DNA from: FEN-1088 sp031407985
GTDB lineage: Bacteria; Myxococcota_A; Polyangia; Fen-1088
DNA: 64,000 nucleotides
Assembly (NCBI GenBank): GCA_031407985.1
Contig: JANOJB010000092.1
Span: forward strand, 1 to 64,000
Direction of reading: 5' to 3'
Within the stretch, counting starts at the first letter, position 1. Each line of letters begins with the position of its first letter. Made by a program: the position numbers and the translations under genes. Below are positions 33,698 through 42,563 of the stretch, piece by piece. The notes under the pieces are model-generated. The model was not told the origin of the DNA and searched no databases. It saw only the letters and a program-made list of their open reading frames with translations.

Positions 33698-34879
33698 ATG
33701 TCCTTGAACCGGCGCAACCTGCGCGATGCGCATCGCATCGTCGTCAAACTGGGCACGCACGTCGTGACCCGGGACGGCGTGCAACTGGCCGTTGAACGAC
33801 TGCGGGGATTGGTGGAAAGCGTGGTGCGGTTGCGTGCCGCGGGCCGCGAGGTTGTCTTGGTATCCAGCGGCGCCGTGGGGATGGGCATGCAGGTGCTGGG
33901 ACTGTCCGACCGCCCGCGATCCCTGGGACTGCGTCAGGCCTGCGCGGCCGTGGGGCAGGGAAACTTGATGGGTTTTTACACACAAGCGTTCGCCGGGTTC
34001 GGTGTAACGGCGGCGCAGGTGTTGCTGACGCAGGAAGATCTCGGCGATCGGGATCGTGCCCTGTGTTTGCGAACCACGTTGATGCGTCTGCTGGAACTAG
34101 GGGTGGTCCCGGTCCTGAACGAAAACGACAGCGTCAGCGTGCGCGAGCTGGTGGATCACCAGCGCTCTGTATCGCCGTCGCCCGACGAAGAGCCGGCGAC
34201 GCCGGTATTCGGTGACAACGACGGCCTGTCGGCGCGCGTCGCCGTGACGTTGGATGCCGATCTGTTGGTGCTGTTGACCAACGTCGCGGGCCTGTTCACG
34301 GCGAACCCCGCCGACGACTCCAGCGCGCGCCGGATCGACGAGATCGCGCTGGTCGACAACGCGACCCTGGCGTTGGCCAGTGGGGGCTCGGTCGGGGGCA
34401 CGGGCGGAATGGCCAGCAAACTGGAGGCGGCGCGTCTGGCAAATGCCGAGGGCACGGCCGTGTTGATCGCCAGCGGAGAAGAGCCCCGGGTTTTGGAACG
34501 CGCGCTCGACGGTGAGGATCTGGGGACACTGATCACCGGCACCGAACGCCGCGGCGCACGCTGGCGCCGCATCGCCGTCTCGACCCGGCACCGCGGAGCC
34601 CTGATCGTCAATGAGGGCGCGCTGCGGGCGCTGTCCGGGAAGAAGGCGTCGCTGTTGCCCATCGGTGTCGTGTCCGTCGACGGCGAGTTCGAAAAGGGCG
34701 ACGTCGTCGAGATTCGCGACGGCAGCGGGCGCGTTCACGGACGGGGCCTGGTCAACTATCCGGCTGACGCGTGCCGCAAATTGGTCGGCCGCCGGAGCGA
34801 CGAGATCGAAGCCATTTTGGGTTGGCACGGCTATGATGCGGTCGTCACGCGCGACAACTTGGTTATGGGAGCGGTATGA
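33698..34879 (+). CDS. proB: glutamate 5-kinase
   Basis: A 393-residue enzyme for the first step of proline synthesis (glutamate to gamma-glutamyl phosphate). The amino-acid-kinase domain shows VVKLGTHVV, LVSSGAVGMG, NENDSVS and GTGGMASKLEAA. A C-terminal PUA domain follows (RGALIVNEGALRAL...GWHGYDAVVTRDNL), as in long-form ProB. The start at ATG 33698 gives the family N-terminus; a TAGATT hexamer is 8 nt upstream. The stop overlaps proA by 4 bp, so the two are coupled. Confidence 0.95.
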   Translation: MSLNRRNLRDAHRIVVKLGTHVVTRDGVQLAVERLRGLVESVVRLRAAGREVVLVSSGAVGMGMQVLGLSDRPRSLGLRQACAAVGQGNLMGFYTQAFAGFGVTAAQVLLTQEDLGDRDRALCLRTTLMRLLELGVVPVLNENDSVSVRELVDHQRSVSPSPDEEPATPVFGDNDGLSARVAVTLDADLLVLLTNVAGLFTANPADDSSARRIDEIALVDNATLALASGGSVGGTGGMASKLEAARLANAEGTAVLIASGEEPRVLERALDGEDLGTLITGTERRGARWRRIAVSTRHRGALIVNEGALRALSGKKASLLPIGVVSVDGEFEKGDVVEIRDGSGRVHGRGLVNYPADACRKLVGRRSDEIEAILGWHGYDAVVTRDNLVMGAV

Positions 34880-36204
34880 CTTCTTCCGCATCGGCATTCA
34901 CGAAGGACGCGGCCAAGGCGGCCAAGGCGGCCGGGGCAGCCTTGCGCGACGCGCCCGGCACAATCCGCGCGACGTTGCTTTCGGATCTGGCGGCGGCGCT
35001 TGAACGCGACGACGTGCGCGCGTCCGTGTTCGCGGCGAACGCGCGCGACATGGAGCGCGCCAAGATCGATCAGGCCAACGGCACGTTGGCGCCGGCGCTG
35101 GTCAACCGCCTGGGTCTTGATGCCAAGAAGATGGTGGCGCTGTCCGACGGGTTGCGGCAACTGGCGGCGATGACGGATCTGGTGGGTCGCGTGACGTTGC
35201 GCCGCGAGCTGGACGACGGCCTGATCCTGGAACGCGTGACGTGTCCCCTGGGACTGATCGGCGTTGTGTTCGAGGCGCGCCCCGATGCGCTGATTCAGAT
35301 CGCCGGCTTGGCCCTGCGCAGCGGCAATGCCGTGATCATGAAAGGCGGCAGCGAGGCGCAGGAGAGCAACCGCGCGCTGACCGCGGTTGTCCACGACGTG
35401 CTGGTCAGACACGGACTGGATCCCCGTCTGGCCGTGCTGCTGGAGGGCCGCGCCGACGTGGCGGCGGTCCTGGAACAGCATGGGATCGTCGACCTGATCG
35501 TGGCGCGCGGTTCCACTGAGTTCGTGCAGTACGTTCAGCGATCGACACGTATTCCCGTCATGGCGCACGCGGCGGGAATTTGTCACCTGTACCTGCACCG
35601 CGCGGCCGATCCCCAGATCTCCGCGCGCGTGGCGGTCGATTCGAAGATGACGTACCCGGCCGCCTGCAACGCGCTGGAAACGTTGCTGTGGGACGAAGGC
35701 GCGGAGGCCGCGCTGGACGCGTCGGTGGTGGCCTTGACCGCGGCGGGCGTCGAGCTGCGTGGCTGTGCCGCGACCCGCACGCGCTATCCCCAGATGACCG
35801 CTGCTACCGACGCCGACTGGGACACCGAATACGGCGCCGCAATCTTGTCCATCCGTCGCGTCGCGGACATCGGCGAAGCGTTGGCGCACATCGATCGCCA
35901 CGGCTCGCGACACACCGACGCCATCGTCACCGCGGACGCGGCCGCCGCGCGGAAGTTCCTGGCGTCGGTCGATGCGGCGGGCGTGTATCACAACGCCAGT
36001 ACGCGTTTTTCGGACGGTTACCGCTACGGCCTGGGGGCCGAGGTCGGTATCAGCACCGACAAACTGCACGCGCGTGGGCCGGTCGGCGTCGACGGACTGC
36101 TCACCTACCGCTGGCTGCTGCACGGCAACGGGCATCTGACGGCCGACTACGGCGGCGGTAAGCGTTTCAAACACCGGGATCTGCCAACCGACGGGGCGAA
36201 ATAG
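34876..36204 (+). CDS. proA: gamma-glutamyl phosphate reductase
   Basis: A 442-residue aldehyde-dehydrogenase-fold enzyme that reduces gamma-glutamyl phosphate to the semialdehyde with NADPH, the second proline step. Characteristic blocks are CPLGLIGVVFEARPD, ALRSGNAVIMKGGSEA, the catalytic Cys in YPAACNALETLL, and GLGAEVGISTDKLHARGPVG. It starts within the proB stop region (ATGA overlap). Confidence 0.96.
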   Translation: MTSSASAFTKDAAKAAKAAGAALRDAPGTIRATLLSDLAAALERDDVRASVFAANARDMERAKIDQANGTLAPALVNRLGLDAKKMVALSDGLRQLAAMTDLVGRVTLRRELDDGLILERVTCPLGLIGVVFEARPDALIQIAGLALRSGNAVIMKGGSEAQESNRALTAVVHDVLVRHGLDPRLAVLLEGRADVAAVLEQHGIVDLIVARGSTEFVQYVQRSTRIPVMAHAAGICHLYLHRAADPQISARVAVDSKMTYPAACNALETLLWDEGAEAALDASVVALTAAGVELRGCAATRTRYPQMTAATDADWDTEYGAAILSIRRVADIGEALAHIDRHGSRHTDAIVTADAAAARKFLASVDAAGVYHNASTRFSDGYRYGLGAEVGISTDKLHARGPVGVDGLLTYRWLLHGNGHLTADYGGGKRFKHRDLPTDGAK

Positions 36205-36227
36205 CGCGGCAGAATTGTGAGGATTGG

Positions 36228-36827
36228 TTGGCTACATCCGACGAAACACTGTTCCCGCTGTTCCTGAAGCTTGCCGGGCGAAACGTCCTGCTGGTGGGCG
36301 GTGGACCGGTTGCCACGGCAAAGGCCGGCGCCCTGGCCGAGGCCGGTGCCCGGGTGACTCTTGTGTCGCCGACCGTGACCGCCGCGCTTGCCGGGCTGGC
36401 CGCCGCGCATGAATGGTCCGTCCACGAACGGGCGTTCCAGGCCGCCGACTTGGATCAGGCCTGGTTGGTGATCGCGGCGGCGCCACCCGCTGTCAACCGC
36501 GACGTCTCGTTAGCCGCCGAGGCGTGCCGGATCTTCGTCGTGGCCGTGGATGATCCACCGTCCGCCAGCGCGTATGGGGCGGGAATCGTGCGTCGGGCCG
36601 GCGTCACCCTGGCGGTATCGACGGCGGGGCACGCACCAGCGCTGGCGGGCCTGCTGCGCGAAGGACTTGAAGCCGTGCTGCCCGACGATCTGGACGCTTG
36701 GATCGCGGAGGCGCGCCGCCTGCGGCCGGCCTGGCGTGCCGACGCGATCCCGCTTTCCGAGCGACGCCCGCGCCTGCTGTTGGCGTTGAACGATCTTTAC
36801 CGAACCGACGGAGGTTCCCGTGGCTGA
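36228..36827 (+). CDS. precorrin-2 dehydrogenase / sirohydrochlorin ferrochelatase domain (CysG-N-like)
   Basis: A 199-residue protein with the NAD-binding VLLVGGGPVATAKAGALAEA block at residues 20-39, followed by LVSPTV and the conserved VNRDVSLAAEA, and a helical C-terminal dimerisation part. It oxidises precorrin-2 to sirohydrochlorin and may insert iron to make siroheme. It starts at TTG with a well-placed GAGG site. The end overlaps the SUMT gene by 8 bp, so the two form a siroheme unit equivalent to split CysG. Confidence 0.88.
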   Translation: MATSDETLFPLFLKLAGRNVLLVGGGPVATAKAGALAEAGARVTLVSPTVTAALAGLAAAHEWSVHERAFQAADLDQAWLVIAAAPPAVNRDVSLAAEACRIFVVAVDDPPSASAYGAGIVRRAGVTLAVSTAGHAPALAGLLREGLEAVLPDDLDAWIAEARRLRPAWRADAIPLSERRPRLLLALNDLYRTDGGSRG

Positions 36828-37647
36828 TCCGGGGCGTGGACGTGTGATCCTGGTGGGGGCAGGGCCGGGCGATCCGGATCTGCTGACGATCCGGGCCGCG
36901 CGTCGATTGGCCGAGGCGGATCTGGTGCTGTACGACGCGTTGTCATCCGAGGCGATGCGGGCTTACGCGCCGCGCGCGCGCTGGTTCTACGTCGGCAAGC
37001 GCGCGTGCCGCCAATCGATCGGCCAGGACGTGCTGAACCGACTGATGATCAAAGAAGCGCGGCGCGGGCACGTCGTCGTGCGCTTGAAATGCGGCGATCC
37101 GTTTGTCTTCGGTCGCGGCGGCGAAGAACTGCTGGCGCTGGCTGCCGCCGGTGTTCCGTGCGAGGTCGTACCGGGCCTGTCGACGGCGGTGGCCGGTCCC
37201 GCGTTGGCGGGGATTCCCGTCACGCACCGGGGGGCTGCGTCTTCGTTCGCGGTGATCGCGGGTCACCACGAAGCGATCTTTCGACCTCTGTTGGCGGCAT
37301 TGCCCACCAGCGGGATGACGGTCGTGGTCCTGATGGGCCTGGCGCAACGGGCCGCGATCGCGTCGGCGCTTCACGATTGCGGCTGGCACGCGGCCACCCC
37401 GGCGGCGGTGGTGATCGGCGCTGCGACCCCCGCCGCGTGGCGCTGGACGGGGGCGCTCGGCGAACTGAGTACCGTGGAAATTCCCGCCGCGCCGCCCGGA
37501 CAACCCGGCGCGCCCGGCCTGTTGGTGATTGGCGAAGTCGTGGCCGTCGCCGCCGAGGTCGAAAGGTTGCGGCGGGAATTCCAACCGGGGGCGGACGTCG
37601 CCGCCGATAACGACCTGATCCGGGCCGCGCGTCTTCCGCTCGCGTGA
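36820..37647 (+). CDS. cobA: uroporphyrinogen-III C-methyltransferase (SUMT)
   Basis: A 275-residue SAM-dependent enzyme that doubly methylates uroporphyrinogen III to precorrin-2. Motifs: VGAGPGDPDLLTIRAARRL, YVGKRACRQS, VVRLKCGDPFVFGRGGEE, and VPGLSTAVAGPALAGIPVTH. A GTG start lies inside the end of the preceding dehydrogenase gene. Siroheme serves sulfite or nitrite reductase; the cysD/cysNC genes 11 kb away point to sulfite. Confidence 0.94.
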   Translation: MADPGRGRVILVGAGPGDPDLLTIRAARRLAEADLVLYDALSSEAMRAYAPRARWFYVGKRACRQSIGQDVLNRLMIKEARRGHVVVRLKCGDPFVFGRGGEELLALAAAGVPCEVVPGLSTAVAGPALAGIPVTHRGAASSFAVIAGHHEAIFRPLLAALPTSGMTVVVLMGLAQRAAIASALHDCGWHAATPAAVVIGAATPAAWRWTGALGELSTVEIPAAPPGQPGAPGLLVIGEVVAVAAEVERLRREFQPGADVAADNDLIRAARLPLA

Positions 37648-37654
37648 AACCCGA

Positions 37655-38470
37655 CTACGGCCGCAGTAGGCCGGCCGCAAGCAGCCCGAAAATCGCGGTG
37701 CCCAGCACAATCCGGTACACGACGAACGGATGCATCGTGCGCGTGCGAAGAAACCGCAGCAGCCAGGCGATGCTGGCGTAGCCGGTGATTGCCGATGCGG
37801 CGAGGCCGATCAGCAGCGGTACGGTTCCCACGTCGGAGTGAAGAACGTGTTTCATTTCGAAGATACCGGCGCCGGCGATCGCCGGGATCGACAGCAGAAA
37901 CGAAAACCGCGCGGCGGCGTCCCGACGCAAACCCATCGCCATCGCCGCCAGGATCGTGATCCCGGATCGCGACACCCCCGGGACCAGCGCCAGTGCCTGC
38001 GCGCACCCGATGAAGATCGCGTCCCGCAAAACCAGTTCCTCGAACGCGCGCCGATGGCGCGCCAATCGCTCGATGATCGCCAGCGCCACCGCGACGGTGA
38101 TCAGCGCCGCGGCGATCACGGGCAACGCGCGCAGCCCGCCACGAATCGCGCTCTTGGCCAGAATCCCGACCACGACGACCGGCAGCGTGCCGACAATCAG
38201 GTAGACGGCAAGCCGCGCCTGGGGATCGCTGCGGCGGGTGGGGTCGCCAATCGCGCCTGTCACCCCACGCGCGATGGCCATCAGGTCCGATGCGAAGAAC
38301 GCCAGCACCGCCGCCAAGGTACCCAGCTGAATGACCGCCGAAAACGCCGCCCCCGGATCCGACCAACCCAGCAGCGCGGGGACAATCCGCAGATGTGCCG
38401 TCGACGAAATGGGAAGAAACTCGGTCACGCCCTGGACCACGCCCAGGACGGCTGCTTCGACTGATGTCAC
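37655..38470 (-). CDS. uppP: undecaprenyl-diphosphate phosphatase
   Basis: A 271-residue polytopic membrane enzyme of the BacA/UppP family. GVVQGVTEFLPISSTAHL opens the protein and PGVSRSGITI carries the second active-site block. It recycles the C55 lipid carrier used in peptidoglycan and O-antigen export and gives bacitracin tolerance. The start is GTG. It converges on cobA with a 7-bp gap. Confidence 0.95.
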   Translation of the reverse strand: MTSVEAAVLGVVQGVTEFLPISSTAHLRIVPALLGWSDPGAAFSAVIQLGTLAAVLAFFASDLMAIARGVTGAIGDPTRRSDPQARLAVYLIVGTLPVVVVGILAKSAIRGGLRALPVIAAALITVAVALAIIERLARHRRAFEELVLRDAIFIGCAQALALVPGVSRSGITILAAMAMGLRRDAAARFSFLLSIPAIAGAGIFEMKHVLHSDVGTVPLLIGLAASAITGYASIAWLLRFLRTRTMHPFVVYRIVLGTAIFGLLAAGLLRP

Positions 38471-38518
38471 CGGGCGGATCTATCCCAGTCGGAGGCGCGC
38501 TACAAAATTCCGGTCGCT

Positions 38519-38737
38519 GTGAATCGCGCCGCGAAACACCGCCACGCCGCGGGCGGCATGTGGCAAATGCCGTGTGATACTGTGATTCGAGGCCTGAACG
38601 TGATTGTCGACCTGGTGGGCGAGATGGGGCAGGTGTATCTGCTGGTCCCGTTCCTTTGGGTCATGAAATACAAGCCGACCCACGTATTCGAACTGCAGCC
38701 CATGGTGCCAGGCAGTTACCCGCCGCCGCCGCGCTGA
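38519..38737 (+). CDS. small open frame of doubtful reality
   Basis: A 72-codon frame in the 245-bp gap between uppP and birA, with GTG start and a segment GQVYLLVPFLWVMKYKPTHV that could be one membrane span. It overlaps the end of the convergent birA. No family is recognised. The gap otherwise holds nothing clear. Confidence 0.25.
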   Translation: MNRAAKHRHAAGGMWQMPCDTVIRGLNVIVDLVGEMGQVYLLVPFLWVMKYKPTHVFELQPMVPGSYPPPPR

Positions 38738-39561
38738 ATGTTAGGCACGGGTGCGGGTATCACTTCGCCCGAAATAACCCGACGTACGTTCCCGGCGTCG
38801 TCCCGAATCAGCAGCGCACCGTCGTCGGCAACGCCCGTGGTGATGCCCTCGATGTAACCGCCGCTCACGTGCGCGCGGCACCTTATCCCCAACTCCGCAT
38901 GGGCCTCCCACAGATCGATCGCGGCCGCGACGCCAACCGATTGGAACCGTTCATAGGCGGGCTCGAAAGCCGACAGGATGCGCGCCAGCACGTCCTCACG
39001 TGACAACACCGCGCCGTGGGCCAATCGCAGGGACGTCGCCTTGTCCGCCAGATCGTCGGGAAAAATTTCGGTGTTCACGTTGACACCGATCCCCAGCACC
39101 ACGTGTGAGATCCGATTGCCCTCGGTGCTGGCCTCGGTCAGCACGCCGGCGACCTTGCGCTGCTGTTCGCCCACGCGCAACAGCAAGTCGTTCGGCCATT
39201 TGACCCGCGCATCGAAGCCTAGGCCTCGCATGGCCTTTGCCAGCGCGCCGCCCGCCAGCAGCGTCAAGGGCGGGATCTCCACCGCCGGTCGCCGGGGCCG
39301 CAACAGCAGCGACAGGTACAGGTTCGCACCGCGCGGCGAGTGCCAGCTCCTCCCCAGGCGTCCGCGTCCATGCGTCTGCTGGTCCGCGGTCACCAGCAAT
39401 CCCTCGGGTGCGCCCGCCCTTGCCTGGGCAGCCACCAAATCGTTGGTCGACACACACGTATTCACGTGCACGTGGCGATGCCCCAGCCACGTGGACTCGC
39501 GTCGGGAAGCGACCGCCACGGTGTCCAGGGGGGCGCCTTCGTGTCCCATCGTCGCGTTCAT
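38716..39561 (-). CDS. birA: biotin--[acetyl-CoA-carboxylase] ligase
   Basis: A 281-residue biotin protein ligase. The biotinyl-AMP loop is GRGRLGRSWHSPRGANLY, followed by VKWPNDLLL, KVAGVLTE and VVLGIGVNVN, with an SH3-like C-terminal domain (GITTGVADDGALLIRD). It lacks the N-terminal helix-turn-helix of E. coli BirA, so it is the non-regulatory type that only biotinylates carboxylase carrier protein. It probably follows nadC and the HAD gene in one minus-strand operon. Confidence 0.93.
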   Translation of the reverse strand: MNATMGHEGAPLDTVAVASRRESTWLGHRHVHVNTCVSTNDLVAAQARAGAPEGLLVTADQQTHGRGRLGRSWHSPRGANLYLSLLLRPRRPAVEIPPLTLLAGGALAKAMRGLGFDARVKWPNDLLLRVGEQQRKVAGVLTEASTEGNRISHVVLGIGVNVNTEIFPDDLADKATSLRLAHGAVLSREDVLARILSAFEPAYERFQSVGVAAAIDLWEAHAELGIRCRAHVSGGYIEGITTGVADDGALLIRDDAGNVRRVISGEVIPAPVPNIQRGGGG

Positions 39562-39655
39562 TCTGGGTCCCGCGATCGCGCTCCGCTCATGCCTTGCCAG
39601 TCATTCACGACCCGCTGCCGGCTCGGGTGTCCGTTCCTTCGGCAAGCGGCAACGC

Positions 39656-40558
39656 TCAGCGGTCGCGCTCGGCGGCCCCCGTACGGCCCGCCACCACGGG
39701 CCGCACCTCCATCGACAGATCGACCGCCCGCGCCGAATGGGTCAGTGACCCGACCGATATGATGTCGGCGCCAGACTTCGCCAGCTCGTGCATGCGATCC
39801 AGCGTGACGCCCCCCGAAACCTCAATCAACGTCCGCGGTGCCCGGTCACGCACCCGTTTGACCGCTTCGAGAATGTCGCGCGTCGCGAAGTTGTCCAGCA
39901 ACACGGCCTCGGCTCCCGCCTCCAGCGCCTCGTCAAGCTCGGTCAACGAATCCACCTCGACCTCGATCCGCAGGCTGTGGGTGGCGTTCGCTCGCGCGCG
40001 CCGCACCGCCTCGCGTACGGATCCGACCAGCGCGATGTGATTGTCCTTGATCAGGATGCCGGATGACAGATCCGCCCGGTGGTTGTGCCCGCCACCGACG
40101 CGAACGGCGTATTTTTCAAGCGCGCGCAGCCCCGGCGTCGTCTTGCGCGTGTCCGTGATCCGCACCTTTGCGCCCTCCGCGGCCGCAACGAAGGTCTGGG
40201 TCAACGTCGCGATGCCCGACAGATGTTGCATGAAATTCAGCGCCACGCGCTCACCGGCCAACAACGCCTGAGCTGGTCCCCGGACCGTCGCCACCAGGGT
40301 TCCCGGCGTGACCGGATCGCCGTCGGCCACGCGTCCGCGCAGGCGCGTCCGCCAGTCGAAACGCGTGAACACCGCTTCCGCAATTCCCAGCCCACAAACC
40401 ACCAGGCGTTCCTTGGCGATGATGTCGGCTTCCGCTTCCTGGCCTTCGTCAATGACCGAACCCGACGTGACGTCGCCGCGTCCCGCGTCTTCCTCCAGCG
40501 CCAGATCCAACAGGCGCTGAACGGCTGGGGTGTACCAGGGGGCTTGAAATACGCTCAC
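39656..40558 (-). CDS. nadC: nicotinate-nucleotide pyrophosphorylase (carboxylating)
   Basis: A 300-residue quinolinate phosphoribosyltransferase of NAD synthesis. Motifs: EEDAGRGDVTS, GERVALNFMQHLSGIAT, DTRKTTPGLRALEKYAV, GGGHNHRADLSSGILIKDNH, EVEVDSLTELDEAL and ISVGSLTHSA. The GTG start overlaps the HAD gene stop (GTGA), which sets the start more firmly than the in-frame upstream codon at 40591. Confidence 0.95.
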   Translation of the reverse strand: MSVFQAPWYTPAVQRLLDLALEEDAGRGDVTSGSVIDEGQEAEADIIAKERLVVCGLGIAEAVFTRFDWRTRLRGRVADGDPVTPGTLVATVRGPAQALLAGERVALNFMQHLSGIATLTQTFVAAAEGAKVRITDTRKTTPGLRALEKYAVRVGGGHNHRADLSSGILIKDNHIALVGSVREAVRRARANATHSLRIEVEVDSLTELDEALEAGAEAVLLDNFATRDILEAVKRVRDRAPRTLIEVSGGVTLDRMHELAKSGADIISVGSLTHSARAVDLSMEVRPVVAGRTGAAERDR

Positions 40559-41223
40559 GCGGCTGCCTTCCGCCACTCTTCGACCGCCCAACCACGCTGC
40601 CGCGCCGTGCGTCGCAGACGGGGATCGGGGTTGACGATCACGCGATGGCCTACGCGCTCCAGCATGGGAAGATCGCTGTATGAATCGGTGTAAAACCAGC
40701 TTTTGTCCAGGTTCACGCTACATGCGCGGCCCATAGCCTCGGCCCAATGCACCTTGCCGGCCCCGAAACACGCGGGGCTGATGACCCGGCCCGTGAACGC
40801 GCCCCCCTCCACCTCCAGTTGCGTCGAGATCACCTCGTCAATTCCCAGAACCTCGGCCACGGGACGGGTCATGTAGGTCGGCGACGTCGAAAGGATGGCC
40901 AGGACGTGGCCGTCCTTTCTATGTTGTTCGATCTTCCTCAATGCGGCCGGCAGCAGCAGGGGCAACACCTCGTCCTCCACCAACCGGCGACAGCGTTCTT
41001 CGAACTCGCGCTCGGAAAACCCGCGCATTCCTTGCATGATCTTGCTAGCCATCGCGTTGACGTCGATCAGCGAAAAGTGATACTTCGCCAACCAACCCAT
41101 GGCCCGCAGCGCGCGGCCCATCGAAATTTCTCCGCGGCGCCGCAGGTCCTTCAGGAATACCCGGCCGGTGTTACAGCCGACCAGCGTTCGGTCCAGGTCA
41201 AAGAAAGCACCCACGCGCGACAT
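40555..41223 (-). CDS. HAD-IB family phosphatase (SerB/CicA-like)
   Basis: A 222-residue HAD hydrolase. Motif I is FFDLDRTLVG (nucleophile and acid Asp), motif II is the Ser in LAILSTSPTY, and motif III/IV is YTDSYSDLPMLE. The insertion type matches HAD-IB enzymes acting on phosphoserine or lysophosphatidic acid-like substrates. Start at ATG 41223; the open frame continues upstream without similarity. It is first in a minus-strand run with nadC and birA. Confidence 0.88.
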   Translation of the reverse strand: MSRVGAFFDLDRTLVGCNTGRVFLKDLRRRGEISMGRALRAMGWLAKYHFSLIDVNAMASKIMQGMRGFSEREFEERCRRLVEDEVLPLLLPAALRKIEQHRKDGHVLAILSTSPTYMTRPVAEVLGIDEVISTQLEVEGGAFTGRVISPACFGAGKVHWAEAMGRACSVNLDKSWFYTDSYSDLPMLERVGHRVIVNPDPRLRRTARQRGWAVEEWRKAAA

Positions 41224-41396
41224 CAGCGGAGCCACTGTATCACGGTTGGCCGTTCGCGGGCCTGCCGGGCGCTTGTCGAGCGACGGCTCGGTGACGACTG
41301 AAAACGGATTGGCTCGCGGTGGCAACGCCGCGCGTTGGTCGTGGTTTTGGCGATATTTGACCCTATCCCGATGGCACGCTAGGAACGCAACCAGCA

Positions 41397-41990
41397 ATGC
41401 GCCTGACGGGTGGTTCGGATCGTGGTCGACGGCTCAAGGCGCCACGTGGCCTTCACACGCGTCCCACGGCCGCGAAAATACGCGAGGCGATTTTCAACAT
41501 CCTGGGCCCGCCACCCGACGGTGCGGTGTTGGATCTTTTTGCTGGAACCGGCGCGTTGGGCCTGGAAGCGCTGTCGCGGGGCGCGCGCAAGGTCGTGTTC
41601 GTGGAACGCGATCGCCACGCGCTGGCGGTCCTGCGCCAGAACATTCGCGACCTTGGAATGGAATCGCGCGGTGTTGTGGTCGGCGCCGACGTGTGCACCG
41701 GCATTCGCCGCCTGGCGGCATCGATGTCCAAGGTGCAACCTGAGCCCGGAGAGGCCCCGTCCGATGAAAATCGGTTCTCCTGGGTCTTCATGGATCCGCC
41801 GTACGCCACGGCGGCGGCCGATGTGCTCGCCGAACTCTCCGAGAACGACTTGCTGGCTGGTTGCGCGGTCATCATCGTCGAACACGATCGGCGCCATCGC
41901 CCGGCCGCATCAATCGGGGGCCTGTTTCTGACGGACCGTCGCGAGTACGGCGATACGGAACTGTCCTTTTATCGCGCAGGTCGGTCGTGA
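41397..41990 (+). CDS. rsmD: 16S rRNA (guanine966-N2)-methyltransferase
   Basis: A 197-residue Rossmann methyltransferase. It opens RLTGGSDRGRRLKAP, typical of RsmD, then RPTAAKIREAIFNIL, the SAM site VLDLFAGTGALGLEALSRGA, and catalytic DPPY in WVFMDPPYAT. It modifies G966 during 30S assembly. It precedes coaD, its common partner across bacteria, by 23 bp. Confidence 0.95.
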   Translation: MRLTGGSDRGRRLKAPRGLHTRPTAAKIREAIFNILGPPPDGAVLDLFAGTGALGLEALSRGARKVVFVERDRHALAVLRQNIRDLGMESRGVVVGADVCTGIRRLAASMSKVQPEPGEAPSDENRFSWVFMDPPYATAAADVLAELSENDLLAGCAVIIVEHDRRHRPAASIGGLFLTDRREYGDTELSFYRAGRS

Positions 41991-42013
41991 CGTTGGGGAT
42001 TTCGCCCTAGGCC

Positions 42014-42535
42014 ATGCCGGCCGCCGAGCGCATCGCCGTCTACCCCGGCACGTTCGATCCCATCACGAATGGGCACGTGTACATCCTTAAGCGGTCGCTG
42101 AAGATCTTCGATCGCCTGGTGGTCGCGCTTGCCGAGAACGTTCGCAAGACGCCGCTGTTTTCGATCGATGAGCGCCGCGAGATGATCACCGAGGCCGTCG
42201 ATCGCGATCCGCGCATCGAGGTGGACGCCTTCGGTGGTTTGCTGGTCGACTACGTGCGGCAGCGGGGCGCGACGACCGTGATCCGGGGACTGCGGGCGTT
42301 GGCCGATTTCGAGTATGAATTCCAGGCGGCGCACATGAACAGGCACCTGGCCCCCGAGGTCGAAACCATTTTTCTCATGACCAGCGAGGAGAGCTTTTAT
42401 GTATCCTCGTCCCTCGTGAAGGAGGTGGCTCTCATGGGCGGGGATGTCTCGCGTATGGTGCCGCCCGCGGTCGCCGCTGCCCTGTCACGCCAAGTAAAGG
42501 TCCGGAACAACAAAGACGCCCACCAGAAACCCTAA
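42014..42535 (+). CDS. coaD: phosphopantetheine adenylyltransferase
   Basis: A 173-residue nucleotidyltransferase that makes dephospho-CoA from 4'-phosphopantetheine and ATP. The HxGH-type site is in YPGTFDPITNGHVYIL, and the family blocks TTVIRGLRALADFEYEFQ, NRHLAPEVETIFL and SSSLVKEVA are all present. It probably shares a transcript with rsmD and the aminotransferase. Confidence 0.96.
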   Translation: MPAAERIAVYPGTFDPITNGHVYILKRSLKIFDRLVVALAENVRKTPLFSIDERREMITEAVDRDPRIEVDAFGGLLVDYVRQRGATTVIRGLRALADFEYEFQAAHMNRHLAPEVETIFLMTSEESFYVSSSLVKEVALMGGDVSRMVPPAVAAALSRQVKVRNNKDAHQKP

Positions 42536-42563
42536 GAACCAAAACGGAACCAGGAGTCGTAGT